Assembly (NCBI GenBank): GCA_045661305.1
Contig: JAZRFJ010000009.1
Location: 1-64,000, forward strand
DNA length: 64,000 bases
From: UMGS1840 sp045661305
GTDB taxonomy: Bacteria; Bacillota; Clostridia; UMGS1840
Direction of reading: 5' to 3'
Numbering within the stretch: the stretch's first letter is position 1; every line of letters begins with the position of its first letter. The notes under the pieces are model-generated. The model worked only from the letters and a program-made list of their open reading frames with translations, had not been told where the DNA came from and made no database searches. The position numbers were made by a program, and so were the translations under genes. This document shows positions 43,173-50,691 of this stretch, one piece after another.

Positions 43173-44175
43173 AGTTTTTGTCCTCCTTTTTTTGCAATTT
43201 TATGGTGTTCCAGTTATATGTGCTTATAAACTTAATAAGACTTTTTATATCTTTTGTATTAATTGTTTCACATGTTGTGTGCATATATTTAAGAGGGAGC
43301 GAAAGCATAATAACGGGGATATTGTTTGTTACAATATTAAACGCATTTGTACCGGGGTGGTCAGGCTCAAATTCCGTGTTATAGCTGATTTCATTTTTAA
43401 TTAAATATTTTTCGATTTCTCGTGTTATTTTGTTATCTAAAATTCCGCCGTAGCATATTGTGAAACCTTCACCTGGGGTGTATGAGGAATATTTGGAAAG
43501 CCCCTCAAAATATCCGTGTGTAACATCAAGCACAATTGCACAATCAAAATTTTTGTCTTTTAAAAATAAATCTATTCCGTAAAGTCCGCTTTCTTCTCTA
43601 ACACTTCCCACAACTGTAACATTTACATCATCACGCATTTTTTTAGCACACATAATTGCACACAAAAGTCCTGCTCTGTTATCAAGTGCAGATGATGAAA
43701 TATGGTTGTTTTTTAATTTTAAAAAGTCGGATTTTATCTTTATCGGGTCTCCGATACTTATAAATTCCTCTGCATTTTTCAATCCTGTATCAATATAGAG
43801 TTTTTCTTTTTCATTATCTTTTTTTAAGTGAGGCGGTGTTGCACCGATAACACCGTAAATTTCTTTTTTGCCAAAAATAGTTACCTCACGGCAGTAGAGA
43901 TTGTCGTAATCAATACCGCCGACCGTATCAAAAAGAATAAAACCGTTTTCTTTTATTTCTTTTACAATAAGACCGATTTCATCAATATGAGCATCTATTA
44001 AAATATTTACAGCGTCTTTTGTTTTTGACTTTTTCAGGGCGAAAATATTTCCGTATATATCTGTTTTTACATCTGAAAAACCGTTATCTGTAAAAATTTT
44101 TTTGAAATACTCTGTGCTTTTCTTTTCAAAGCCTGAAATTGCAGGAATTTTACATAATTCTTCTAATGTTTTCAT
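43165..44175 (-). CDS. M42 family metallopeptidase (2)
   Basis: A 336-residue M42 aminopeptidase, also with all ligands: IDAHIDEIGL, SSALDNRAGLL, VREESGLYGID, VLDVTHGYF and LKYMHTTCE. It differs clearly from its neighbour at 42171-43172, so this is an old duplication rather than a recent one. The ATG overlaps the murD stop by four bases. Confidence 0.9.
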   Translation of the reverse strand: MKTLEELCKIPAISGFEKKSTEYFKKIFTDNGFSDVKTDIYGNIFALKKSKTKDAVNILIDAHIDEIGLIVKEIKENGFILFDTVGGIDYDNLYCREVTIFGKKEIYGVIGATPPHLKKDNEKEKLYIDTGLKNAEEFISIGDPIKIKSDFLKLKNNHISSSALDNRAGLLCAIMCAKKMRDDVNVTVVGSVREESGLYGIDLFLKDKNFDCAIVLDVTHGYFEGLSKYSSYTPGEGFTICYGGILDNKITREIEKYLIKNEISYNTEFEPDHPGTNAFNIVTNNIPVIMLSLPLKYMHTTCETINTKDIKSLIKFISTYNWNTIKLQKKEDKNYA

Positions 44176-45530
44176 AACTGATTTACTAACTCCTTAAACT
44201 GATTTCCTCTGTCAGCAAAATTTTTGAAACAGTCAAAGCTTGCACAGGCAGGGGAAAGAAGTACAATATCTCCGGAAACTGCTGTTTTTTTGGCATACAT
44301 AACTGCATCTTTTAAGTCTTTTGCTTCATATATCGGGAAGGTACTGTCCTCTTTTATAACTGCATTTTTTATTTTATCTTTTGTTGCACCCATTACAATA
44401 AGCTCTTTTACATTTGTTATAACTTTTTTTGCAAGTGTGTCAAAAGGAATGTACTTGTCACTTCCGCCTGCAATAAGAATAACCTTTTTATTAAAGGAAT
44501 TAAGACCTGCAATAGTTCTTGTAGGACTTGATGCAATAGAGTCATTGTAGTAGCGTACACCGTTAAGCTCTTTAAAAAATTCAATTCGGTGTTCAACACC
44601 CCCAAATTCTGTTGCAACTTCTTTGACATAGCTAAAATCACATAATCCGCTTACTGCACATATTGCAGCCAGATAATTATCAACATTGTGTATTCCCGGG
44701 ATAACAATATCATCTTTATCCATAATATACTCGTTTTTAAAATAAATTTTTCCGTCCTTTAAGTAAGCACCGTTTTCCTGTGGGTTATTAAGGCTGAAGG
44801 TAAGGGAAGACGGTGTGATAAAGCCTTTTGTAATTTCATTTTCGCTGTTTAATATAAGCTTTTTGCATCCGTGTGAAAAAATATTTGTTTTTGCACTAAT
44901 ATATTCTTCCATATCTGTGTGTTTATCAAGATGGTTTGGTGCAAGATTAGTTATAACAGAAATATCTGTGCTTTTTTTCATTGTCATAAGCTGAAAGCTT
45001 GAAAGCTCTAAAACTACCATATCGCTTTCTTTTATATCGCCTAATTTATCAATAAGCGGACTTCCGATATTACCGCCAATGTGAACTGTAAAACCCGCCT
45101 TTTTTAAGATTAAGGAAATAAGGGTAGTGGTAGTTGTTTTTCCGTCACTTCCTGTTATTCCTATTGTTGTTGCAGGACACATATCCAAAAATGCTTCCAT
45201 TTCGGAAGTAAGATACGCACCGTTTTCAACCGCTTTTTTAATTTGGGGATTTGTCGGCATTATTCCAGGAGAACGAAAAATAATATCTTCATCTATATCA
45301 TTAAGATAATTTTCTCCCTCTATAAAGCGGACATTACCTTTTTTTAACATTTCTTCTTTTAAAGGGGCAGGAATTTCATTTTTATCCCTTATTATAATTT
45401 CACAATCGAAGTCTTTTATAACATCATAAAGAGGTTTGTTTGATACACCAAACCCAAGTATTGCAATTTTTTTATTTGAAAGCTTTCTTTTAAAATCAGA
45501 AAAATCCTTAAAACCGTTTCTATCAAGCAT
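44172..45530 (-). CDS. murD: UDP-N-acetylmuramoyl-L-alanine:D-glutamate ligase MurD
   Basis: Cytoplasmic Mur ligase that adds D-glutamate to UDP-MurNAc-L-Ala. The N-terminal domain has KIAILGFGVSNKPLY, the ATP loop is GITGSDGKTTTTTLI, followed by HIGGNIGSPL, LELSSFQL and NLAPNHLDKH; all are MurD signatures. I placed the start at the ATG at 45530, preceded by AAAGGA; the ATG at 45548 overlaps that site. The gene is not in the usual dcw cluster but heads an operon with M42 peptidases. Confidence 0.95.
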   Translation of the reverse strand: MLDRNGFKDFSDFKRKLSNKKIAILGFGVSNKPLYDVIKDFDCEIIIRDKNEIPAPLKEEMLKKGNVRFIEGENYLNDIDEDIIFRSPGIMPTNPQIKKAVENGAYLTSEMEAFLDMCPATTIGITGSDGKTTTTTLISLILKKAGFTVHIGGNIGSPLIDKLGDIKESDMVVLELSSFQLMTMKKSTDISVITNLAPNHLDKHTDMEEYISAKTNIFSHGCKKLILNSENEITKGFITPSSLTFSLNNPQENGAYLKDGKIYFKNEYIMDKDDIVIPGIHNVDNYLAAICAVSGLCDFSYVKEVATEFGGVEHRIEFFKELNGVRYYNDSIASSPTRTIAGLNSFNKKVILIAGGSDKYIPFDTLAKKVITNVKELIVMGATKDKIKNAVIKEDSTFPIYEAKDLKDAVMYAKKTAVSGDIVLLSPACASFDCFKNFADRGNQFKELVNQL

Positions 45531-45646
45531 CGTTTTTATTCCTTTCATAAGAAAATATACTATTATATATTATATAACTTTTTTAAATATTTTTCAAGCA
45601 TTTACCAAAAAAACTTCAAAAAATGATTTGCAATATTATTTTAATA

Positions 45647-45675
45647 TTGATTTTTAGAAATTTTAATGTTATAAT
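45647..45675 (+). promoter_or_regulatory. σA-type promoter for thiN
   Basis: TTGATT at 45647-45652, a 17-base spacer and TATAAT at 45670-45675, in the divergent gap between murD and thiN. Confidence 0.65.
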
Positions 45676-45707
45676 TTAGGAAAAGTAAAACGGAAAAGAG
45701 AAAAAAT

Positions 45708-46334
45708 ATGAATATACTTATTGTTGCAGCAGGTGAATGTCTGGATTATGATATGCTTTTGGAAAATGCAAAAGAAAGTGACTATATTATCTGTGCTGAC
45801 GGCGGTTATGAGCATTTAGAAAAAATTAAAGTAAAGCCTGATTTATTAGTGGGAGATTTTGATTCTTTAGATAAAAAACCAGATATAGAAAACATAATTA
45901 CACTTCCCACCGAAAAAGATGAAACTGATACACTTTTTGCACTGAAAAAAGCATTCCAAAAAGAACCACAGGAAATTGTAATATTCGGAGGAATCGGAAC
46001 ACGGTTTGACCACAGCTATGCAAATGTGTGTCTTCTTTCGATGTGCGTAGAGAAAAAAATAAAAGCTGTTGTTACAGACGGAAAAACCCGAATATTTATG
46101 ACAGATAATGAAATTTCTTTTAATAACGAAAAAGGAAAAACGCTAAGTATTTATTCGTTTTCCGAAAAGTGTGAGGGAGTAACATTAGAGGGCTTTAAAT
46201 ACCCACTTGATAATTATACTTTAAATAAAGAAAATATAATCGGAACAAGCAATGTTATAGAAAAAGACGAGGCTGTTATAAAAATAACTTCTGGGAAATT
46301 ACTTGTAATCTGTAACGAAAACAAAAATTCTTAA
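45708..46334 (+). CDS. thiN: Thiamine diphosphokinase
   Basis: Makes thiamine diphosphate from thiamine and ATP. It is 208 residues long. Motifs are ICADGGYEHLEKIKVKPDLLVGDFDSL near residue 27 (metal and ATP site), TLPTEKDETDTLFALKKA near 65, and FGGIGTRFDHSYANV near 88. In B. subtilis the homologue (yloS) lies close to spoVM, and the same neighbourhood is seen here. No TPP riboswitch was recognised upstream. Confidence 0.92.
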   Translation: MNILIVAAGECLDYDMLLENAKESDYIICADGGYEHLEKIKVKPDLLVGDFDSLDKKPDIENIITLPTEKDETDTLFALKKAFQKEPQEIVIFGGIGTRFDHSYANVCLLSMCVEKKIKAVVTDGKTRIFMTDNEISFNNEKGKTLSIYSFSEKCEGVTLEGFKYPLDNYTLNKENIIGTSNVIEKDEAVIKITSGKLLVICNENKNS

Positions 46335-46380
46335 TATAATATTATCAGATAAGAAATAATATAACACGAGGTGTTCCCGA

Positions 46381-46554
46381 ATGAAACTTTTTGATAAACT
46401 TATGAGAATAAAATGGGGAATAATACTTATTATAGTAGGAATTGGAGTTATTTTTGCACTTGTTATGCCGCCTGAAGTTATGGTAATTACTCTTGCTATT
46501 CTTCTTATCTTTGTTGGCTTTTGTTTAATAAAAAACGATAAAAGAAGATTTTAG
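46381..46554 (+). CDS. 57-residue two-helix membrane protein
   Basis: Short ORF translated from the sequence: MKLFDKLMRIKWGIILIIVG at the N-terminus, a second hydrophobic segment (VITLAILLIFVGFCLI) and a basic end KNDKRRF. The ATG at 46381 has a GAGGTG site at 46369-46374. The stop at 46554 is close to the ribosome site of spoVM, so the three genes thiN, this one and spoVM are read together. I do not recognise the family. Position next to spoVM makes a role in the forespore or membrane possible but unproven. Confidence 0.65.
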   Translation: MKLFDKLMRIKWGIILIIVGIGVIFALVMPPEVMVITLAILLIFVGFCLIKNDKRRF

Positions 46555-46570
46555 TGAGGTGAGCGGATAT

Positions 46571-46642
46571 ATGAAAATTGTAGTATACAAACCACATAAA
46601 TTTTTAAGAGGCTTACTTAAGTTTTTATTCAGAGTTGATTGA
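46571..46642 (+). CDS. spoVM: Stage V sporulation protein SpoVM
   Basis: A 23-codon ORF, beginning MKIVVYKPHKFLRGLL and ending KFLFRVD. It matches SpoVM in size, in the MK start, in a Pro near position 8 followed by KFLxG, and in its amphipathic basic helix; SpoVM recognises the curved forespore membrane and anchors SpoIVA. AGGTGAG at 46557-46563 is well placed before the ATG, and a strong terminator follows. The thiN-spoVM neighbourhood is also found in B. subtilis. It indicates that the organism can form spores, or descends from one that did. Confidence 0.8.
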   Translation: MKIVVYKPHKFLRGLLKFLFRVD

Positions 46643-46648
46643 TTTTCT

Positions 46649-46698
46649 AAAAGTGACTGTTTGGAAATTGATTTTAATTTTCAAACAGTCACTTTTTT
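46649..46698 (+). terminator. Rho-independent terminator after spoVM
   Basis: AAAAGTGACTGTTTG (46649-46663) pairs with CAAACAGTCACTTTT (46682-46696), followed by T residues. Confidence 0.88.
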
Positions 46699-46787
46699 AA
46701 TATCCCCTTTTTATTCGGTACACTTTATATTTTAATACATATAATAATATCAGGAAAATTATAAAACTAAAAAAGAGGTTATATAAA

Positions 46788-47033
46788 ATGAAATATATTG
46801 CTGTTTTCAAATCTCTGACCTATGCCCAGAGGCTTCAGAGTAAGTTCAAAGCGGACAGATTACCGCTTATAACAAAAACGCCGAAATCTTTAGCGGGCGG
46901 TTGTTCATATTCGCTGGAATTTAGTGAGGAAATGCTTTATGATATTATAAAATTCACAAATAAAAATACAAAGGGCTTTATAGGTATATACAAGTCAAAT
47001 AACGGACTTGGATATGAAAAAATAAATGTATAG
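46788..47033 (+). CDS. DUF3343 small protein (putative Se/S carrier-like)
   Basis: An 81-residue protein of the DUF3343 family, described as possible sulfur/selenium carriers. It begins MKYIAVFKSLTYAQRLQSKF and has GGCSYSLEF near residue 37, where the single Cys after GG is the likely persulfide-accepting residue. It lies 12 bases before a cysteine desulfurase family gene, the usual partner. AAAGAGG precedes the start. Confidence 0.8.
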   Translation: MKYIAVFKSLTYAQRLQSKFKADRLPLITKTPKSLAGGCSYSLEFSEEMLYDIIKFTNKNTKGFIGIYKSNNGLGYEKINV

Positions 47034-47045
47034 GCGGGGTAGTAT

Positions 47046-48173
47046 ATGATATATCTTGATAACAGTGCTACCTCGGATAAAAAACCGCGTTCTGTCAGGA
47101 AAGCTGTTTTAAAGGCACTTAATAATTCAGTTAATGTCGGGAGAAATTCTTCAAAAAGTTCGTTTTATTTAGGACGCGAAATATATAAGGTACGCGAAAA
47201 AATTTCGGATTTGATTAGTGTTGACAGCCCTCAGAATATTGTTTTTACCTCTAATGCAACAATGTCTTTAAATTTTGCGTTAAAAGGCATTATAAAAGAA
47301 AATTCTAATATCATTACTACATTTTTTGAACATAATTCAGTTTTAAGGCAGATTTTTTCTGATAATAAAATCTCATGCTCTTTTTTGCCTGTTGATAACA
47401 ATTATAAAACAGATATAGAAAAAATCCCTGAGCTTATAACTAAAAATACTCAGGCTGTTGTTATAAACTGTGCTTCTAATGTTACGGGTGTAACGCTTGA
47501 TTATAAGAGAGTATATGAAATTTGCAAAAGCTTTAAAATACCTGTTATTTTTGATTTTTCACAGTATATAGGAAATAAAACTGTAGATTTGTCGGGAATG
47601 GAAAATGTGTGTGCAGCTTTCAGCGGACACAAGGCATTACTCGGTCCGCAAGGAATGGGAGTTTTATATATAGCTGATGGAATGAATTTAAAAACAGTTA
47701 TGGAGGGCGGGACAGGAAGCTTATCCGAACAGCTTATACAGCCTGACTATCCGCCTGACAGATTTGAAAGCGGAACTTTAAATACCCCGGGAATACTTGG
47801 TCTTGGTGCAGGTGTTGATTTTGTTTTAAAACATAAAAACGAAATATCCCAGCATAAGCTTGAGCTTTGCAAAATGCTTTACGAGGATATAAAAAATATA
47901 GATAATATATGCGTATATCATAACGGGAATTTTTCAGAGAGTGTTCCGCTTATAAGCCTTAATATAGGCGAAAATCATTCGGAGCATACTGCGTTTTTGT
48001 TATCTTCAGAATATGATATAAGTGTTCGCGGAGGTCTTCACTGTGCTCCGTTTGCCCATAAAATGATAGGTACATCAGATATGGGTGCAGTAAGATTAAG
48101 TCCAGGATATAAAACAACAAAAAGAGAGATTAAGAAGGCTGTTGATGCGATATATAAATTATCGAAAATATAA
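47046..48173 (+). CDS. Cysteine desulfurase family aminotransferase (class V)
   Basis: PLP enzyme of 375 residues in the cysteine desulfurase family. It has YLDNSATSDKKP at the N-terminus, FTSNATMSLNFALKG near residue 68, the PLP lysine in FSGHKALLGPQG near 200, ESGTLNTPGILGL near 240, and the sulfur-accepting Cys in RGGLHCAPFAHK near 340. It belongs to the subgroup paired with DUF3343 rather than to IscS/SufS. It would draw sulfur (or selenium) from cysteine and pass it to the DUF3343 protein; the final acceptor is not in this window. Confidence 0.88.
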   Translation: MIYLDNSATSDKKPRSVRKAVLKALNNSVNVGRNSSKSSFYLGREIYKVREKISDLISVDSPQNIVFTSNATMSLNFALKGIIKENSNIITTFFEHNSVLRQIFSDNKISCSFLPVDNNYKTDIEKIPELITKNTQAVVINCASNVTGVTLDYKRVYEICKSFKIPVIFDFSQYIGNKTVDLSGMENVCAAFSGHKALLGPQGMGVLYIADGMNLKTVMEGGTGSLSEQLIQPDYPPDRFESGTLNTPGILGLGAGVDFVLKHKNEISQHKLELCKMLYEDIKNIDNICVYHNGNFSESVPLISLNIGENHSEHTAFLLSSEYDISVRGGLHCAPFAHKMIGTSDMGAVRLSPGYKTTKREIKKAVDAIYKLSKI

Positions 48174-48180
48174 ATGGGAT

Positions 48181-48223
48181 AGGGGAGTGTAAAAAACTTA
48201 TTTTTTTTACATCCCCCTTTTTA
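48181..48223 (+). terminator. Rho-independent terminator
   Basis: AGGGGAGTGTAAAAAA pairs with TTTTTTACATCCCCCT (one mismatch), followed by T residues. Confidence 0.8.
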
Positions 48224-48225
48224 TA

Positions 48226-48255
48226 TTGACATTTTGTGTGATTATGGTGTATAAT
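48226..48255 (+). promoter_or_regulatory. σA-type promoter for topB
   Basis: TTGACA at 48226-48231, an 18-base spacer and TATAAT at 48250-48255. Confidence 0.7.
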
Positions 48256-48286
48256 GTTTAGGTGATTACATCATTTTAGAGTAGAG

Positions 48287-50422
48287 GTGATAACAATCGT
48301 ACTTATAATTGCAGAAAAACCGAGTTTAGCTCGAAATATTGCAGGTGCAATAGGTGAATTTAAAAAGAAAAAAGGTTATATGGAAAACAGCGAATATATT
48401 GTAACATGGGCATTCGGGCATCTATTTTCGCTGTGTGATATAGAATATTATTCTAAAAATCCTGACGGAGATGTAAGATGGACAATGAAAAATCTGCCGT
48501 GCTTCCCTGAGAAATTTTGTTTTGAACTGAAAAAAGGGGCAGACAAAAAGGTTGATTTAGGAGTGCAGGAGCAATTTGAAATTATAAAAATGCTTTGTAA
48601 CAGAGATGATGTTGATACAGTTGTAAATGCGGGTGACTCAGACCGTGAGGGTGAAATTATTATAAGACTTTGTATAGATAATTCAAATATCGGGGAGAAA
48701 AAATTAAAAAGGCTTTGGCTTCCTGACCAGACAACAGAAACAATAAATTCTGCACTTTTGGAAATGAAGGACGAAAAGGAATATGACAATCTTGCAAACG
48801 AGGGATTTGCAAGAACATATACAGATTGGCTCTACGGTGTTAATTTAACAAGATATGCAACCTTAAAAACAGGTACCCTTCTTCGTGTCGGAAGAGTTAT
48901 TGTTCCTATCGTAAAAGCAATTTATGACAGAGATATGGCGATAAGAAACTTTATTCCTGATATTTATTATGCCATAGTAAGTAAAGCAGAAACTAACGGT
49001 GAAGAAATTGAGCTTACAAGTAAACAAAAATTTGATAAGAATGATTTTTTAAAGGCAAAAGAGCTTTGCGATTTGTATAACGAAAAAAAATTAACAGTAA
49101 CAGATATAAAAAAGAAAAAAGATGTCTTATCAGCAGGTAAGCTTTATTCACTTACAAAATTGCAGAATGTTTTGGGAAAAAGATATAAGATGCCTATGGA
49201 TGAGAGTCTTAAAATACTTCAGGGCTTGTATGAAAAAGGATATGTTACATATCCTCGTACAAATTCGGAGTATCTTGCAACGGCTGAAAAGGATAAAATT
49301 AAAAAAATAATCACGCTTGTGAAAAATATAGGCTATAATGTTTGCTTTAAGGACAAGAAAACAATTTTTGACGATTCAAAGATTGAATCACATTCAGCAC
49401 TTACTCCTACATATAAAATTCCGAAAAAAACCGACCTTTCCGAAGATGAATTCAAGGTTTACAGCACAGTGATGCGAAGATTTGCCGCAGTTTTTTGTGA
49501 ACAGGATTGTATTATCGAAAAAGCTGAAATGAAGCTTGATTTAGAGGGAGTTGAAGAATTTTCTATAAAAGGAAATGTGATAGTTGAGGCAGGGTGGACA
49601 AAATATGACACTTATACAAAAAAGGATAAGATGTTACCGCCACTTTCAAAAGGCGATATTATAAATATAAATTTTGAGCCTATGGAAAAAGAAACAAATC
49701 CGCCAAAGCATTATACTATTGAAACACTTAATAATTACTTAAAAAATCCATTTCGTGAAGATGTGCAAAATGTGCAAAATGTGCAAAATAAGCAAAATAT
49801 AGAAAACGAAGATGATTCTGAGGAATATAAGGCTATTTTTGAGGGGTTAGAGCTTGGAACAGAGGCAACACGTACAGGAATAATACAAAACGCACAAAAA
49901 AGCAAATATATAGAGCTAAAAAAAGATGTCTATAAAATATTGCCCGACGGTGAATTTTTAATTGAAGCACTCACAAGAATGGGAATAAGTATGGACAAGT
50001 ATAAAACCTCCGAGCTTGGTAAGGCATTAAAAAAGGTTTTCAGAGGGGAAATTACAGTTTCTGACAGTGTAATGCTTGCGAAAAATGAGATAGCTGAGGT
50101 TTTTGAAAAGAAAGAAAAGGAGCCATCAATAGACACTGATGACGGATTTATGGGGGATATTGTCGGTAAATGCCCGATTTGTAAAAATGATGTTGTCAGA
50201 ACAAAATTCGGATACGGTTGCAGTGGCTACAAAGAGGGCTGCAAATTTGGCTTTGGAAACTATATTTGTAATCGCACAGTATCACTTTCAAATGCTAAAG
50301 CACTTTTAGATACAGGAAAAACACATAAAATTAAGGGATTTGTTTCAAAGAAAACAGGTAAAAGTTTTGATGCTTATTTGAAGCTTGAAGAGGGAAAGGT
50401 AGTATTTTCTTTTGAAAATTAA
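48287..50422 (+). CDS. topB: DNA topoisomerase III
   Basis: Type IA topoisomerase of about 711 residues. TOPRIM motifs are LIIAEKPSLARNIAGAI and NAGDSDREGEIIIR; the catalytic Tyr is in TYPRTNSEYL near residue 327; a C-terminal zinc-ribbon/Topo_C segment has CPICKNDVVRTKFGYGC. A low-complexity insert, three VQN units and a KQN, is encoded by 9-base tandem repeats at 49763-49798. The start is unclear: a GTG at 48287 overlaps its own AGAGGTGA site, the next codons are ATA, ACA, ATC, GTA, and there is no ATG before the conserved region. Confidence 0.88.
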   Translation: MITIVLIIAEKPSLARNIAGAIGEFKKKKGYMENSEYIVTWAFGHLFSLCDIEYYSKNPDGDVRWTMKNLPCFPEKFCFELKKGADKKVDLGVQEQFEIIKMLCNRDDVDTVVNAGDSDREGEIIIRLCIDNSNIGEKKLKRLWLPDQTTETINSALLEMKDEKEYDNLANEGFARTYTDWLYGVNLTRYATLKTGTLLRVGRVIVPIVKAIYDRDMAIRNFIPDIYYAIVSKAETNGEEIELTSKQKFDKNDFLKAKELCDLYNEKKLTVTDIKKKKDVLSAGKLYSLTKLQNVLGKRYKMPMDESLKILQGLYEKGYVTYPRTNSEYLATAEKDKIKKIITLVKNIGYNVCFKDKKTIFDDSKIESHSALTPTYKIPKKTDLSEDEFKVYSTVMRRFAAVFCEQDCIIEKAEMKLDLEGVEEFSIKGNVIVEAGWTKYDTYTKKDKMLPPLSKGDIININFEPMEKETNPPKHYTIETLNNYLKNPFREDVQNVQNVQNKQNIENEDDSEEYKAIFEGLELGTEATRTGIIQNAQKSKYIELKKDVYKILPDGEFLIEALTRMGISMDKYKTSELGKALKKVFRGEITVSDSVMLAKNEIAEVFEKKEKEPSIDTDDGFMGDIVGKCPICKNDVVRTKFGYGCSGYKEGCKFGFGNYICNRTVSLSNAKALLDTGKTHKIKGFVSKKTGKSFDAYLKLEEGKVVFSFEN

Positions 50423-50524
50423 AAACGGGATGTTAAAAAAGTCCAGAACGCAAAAAAGAACTTAAAAATATGGAACAAAAAATTCACTATTTTAATAGCG
50501 GATTAAAAAAATTCTTTTTTGCTA

Positions 50525-50612
50525 TGAACAAACATAGCCGCTCGCTGTATACACATACAGCTTCGGGTGTCCCCAAAGCTTATGTTTGGGCTATGTTTGT
50601 CCATTCTGAATC
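50525..50612 (-). repeat. Structured intergenic element, copy B (three-way junction)
   Basis: Reverse-orientation copy of the element at 19957-20042, in the convergent gap between topB and the NSS gene. On the minus strand P1 is ACAAACATAGCC/GGCTATGTTTGT (12 bp), P2 is CCCAAA/TTTGGG closing a CATAAGC loop, and P3 is GCTGTAT-GTGT-ATACAGC. The linker again carries ACCCGAA, and P3 is followed by GAG. Flanking CAGAATG is shared with copy A. The other parts of the gap 50423-50691 hold A-rich sequence and a terminator. Confidence 0.6.
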
Positions 50613-50630
50613 TTTTTTTCCTATCCCTTA

Positions 50631-50676
50631 AAAAATGTCTATTAAAAATTAGAGTTAATTTTTAATAGACATTTTT
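50631..50676. terminator. Bidirectional terminator between topB and the NSS gene
   Basis: A perfect 21-bp inverted repeat, AAAAATGTCTATTAAAAATT plus A (50631-50651) with its complement at 50656-50676 around a GAGT loop. A and T runs at the ends allow termination on both strands. Confidence 0.85.
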
Positions 50677-50691
50677 GATGTTCAATTCATT

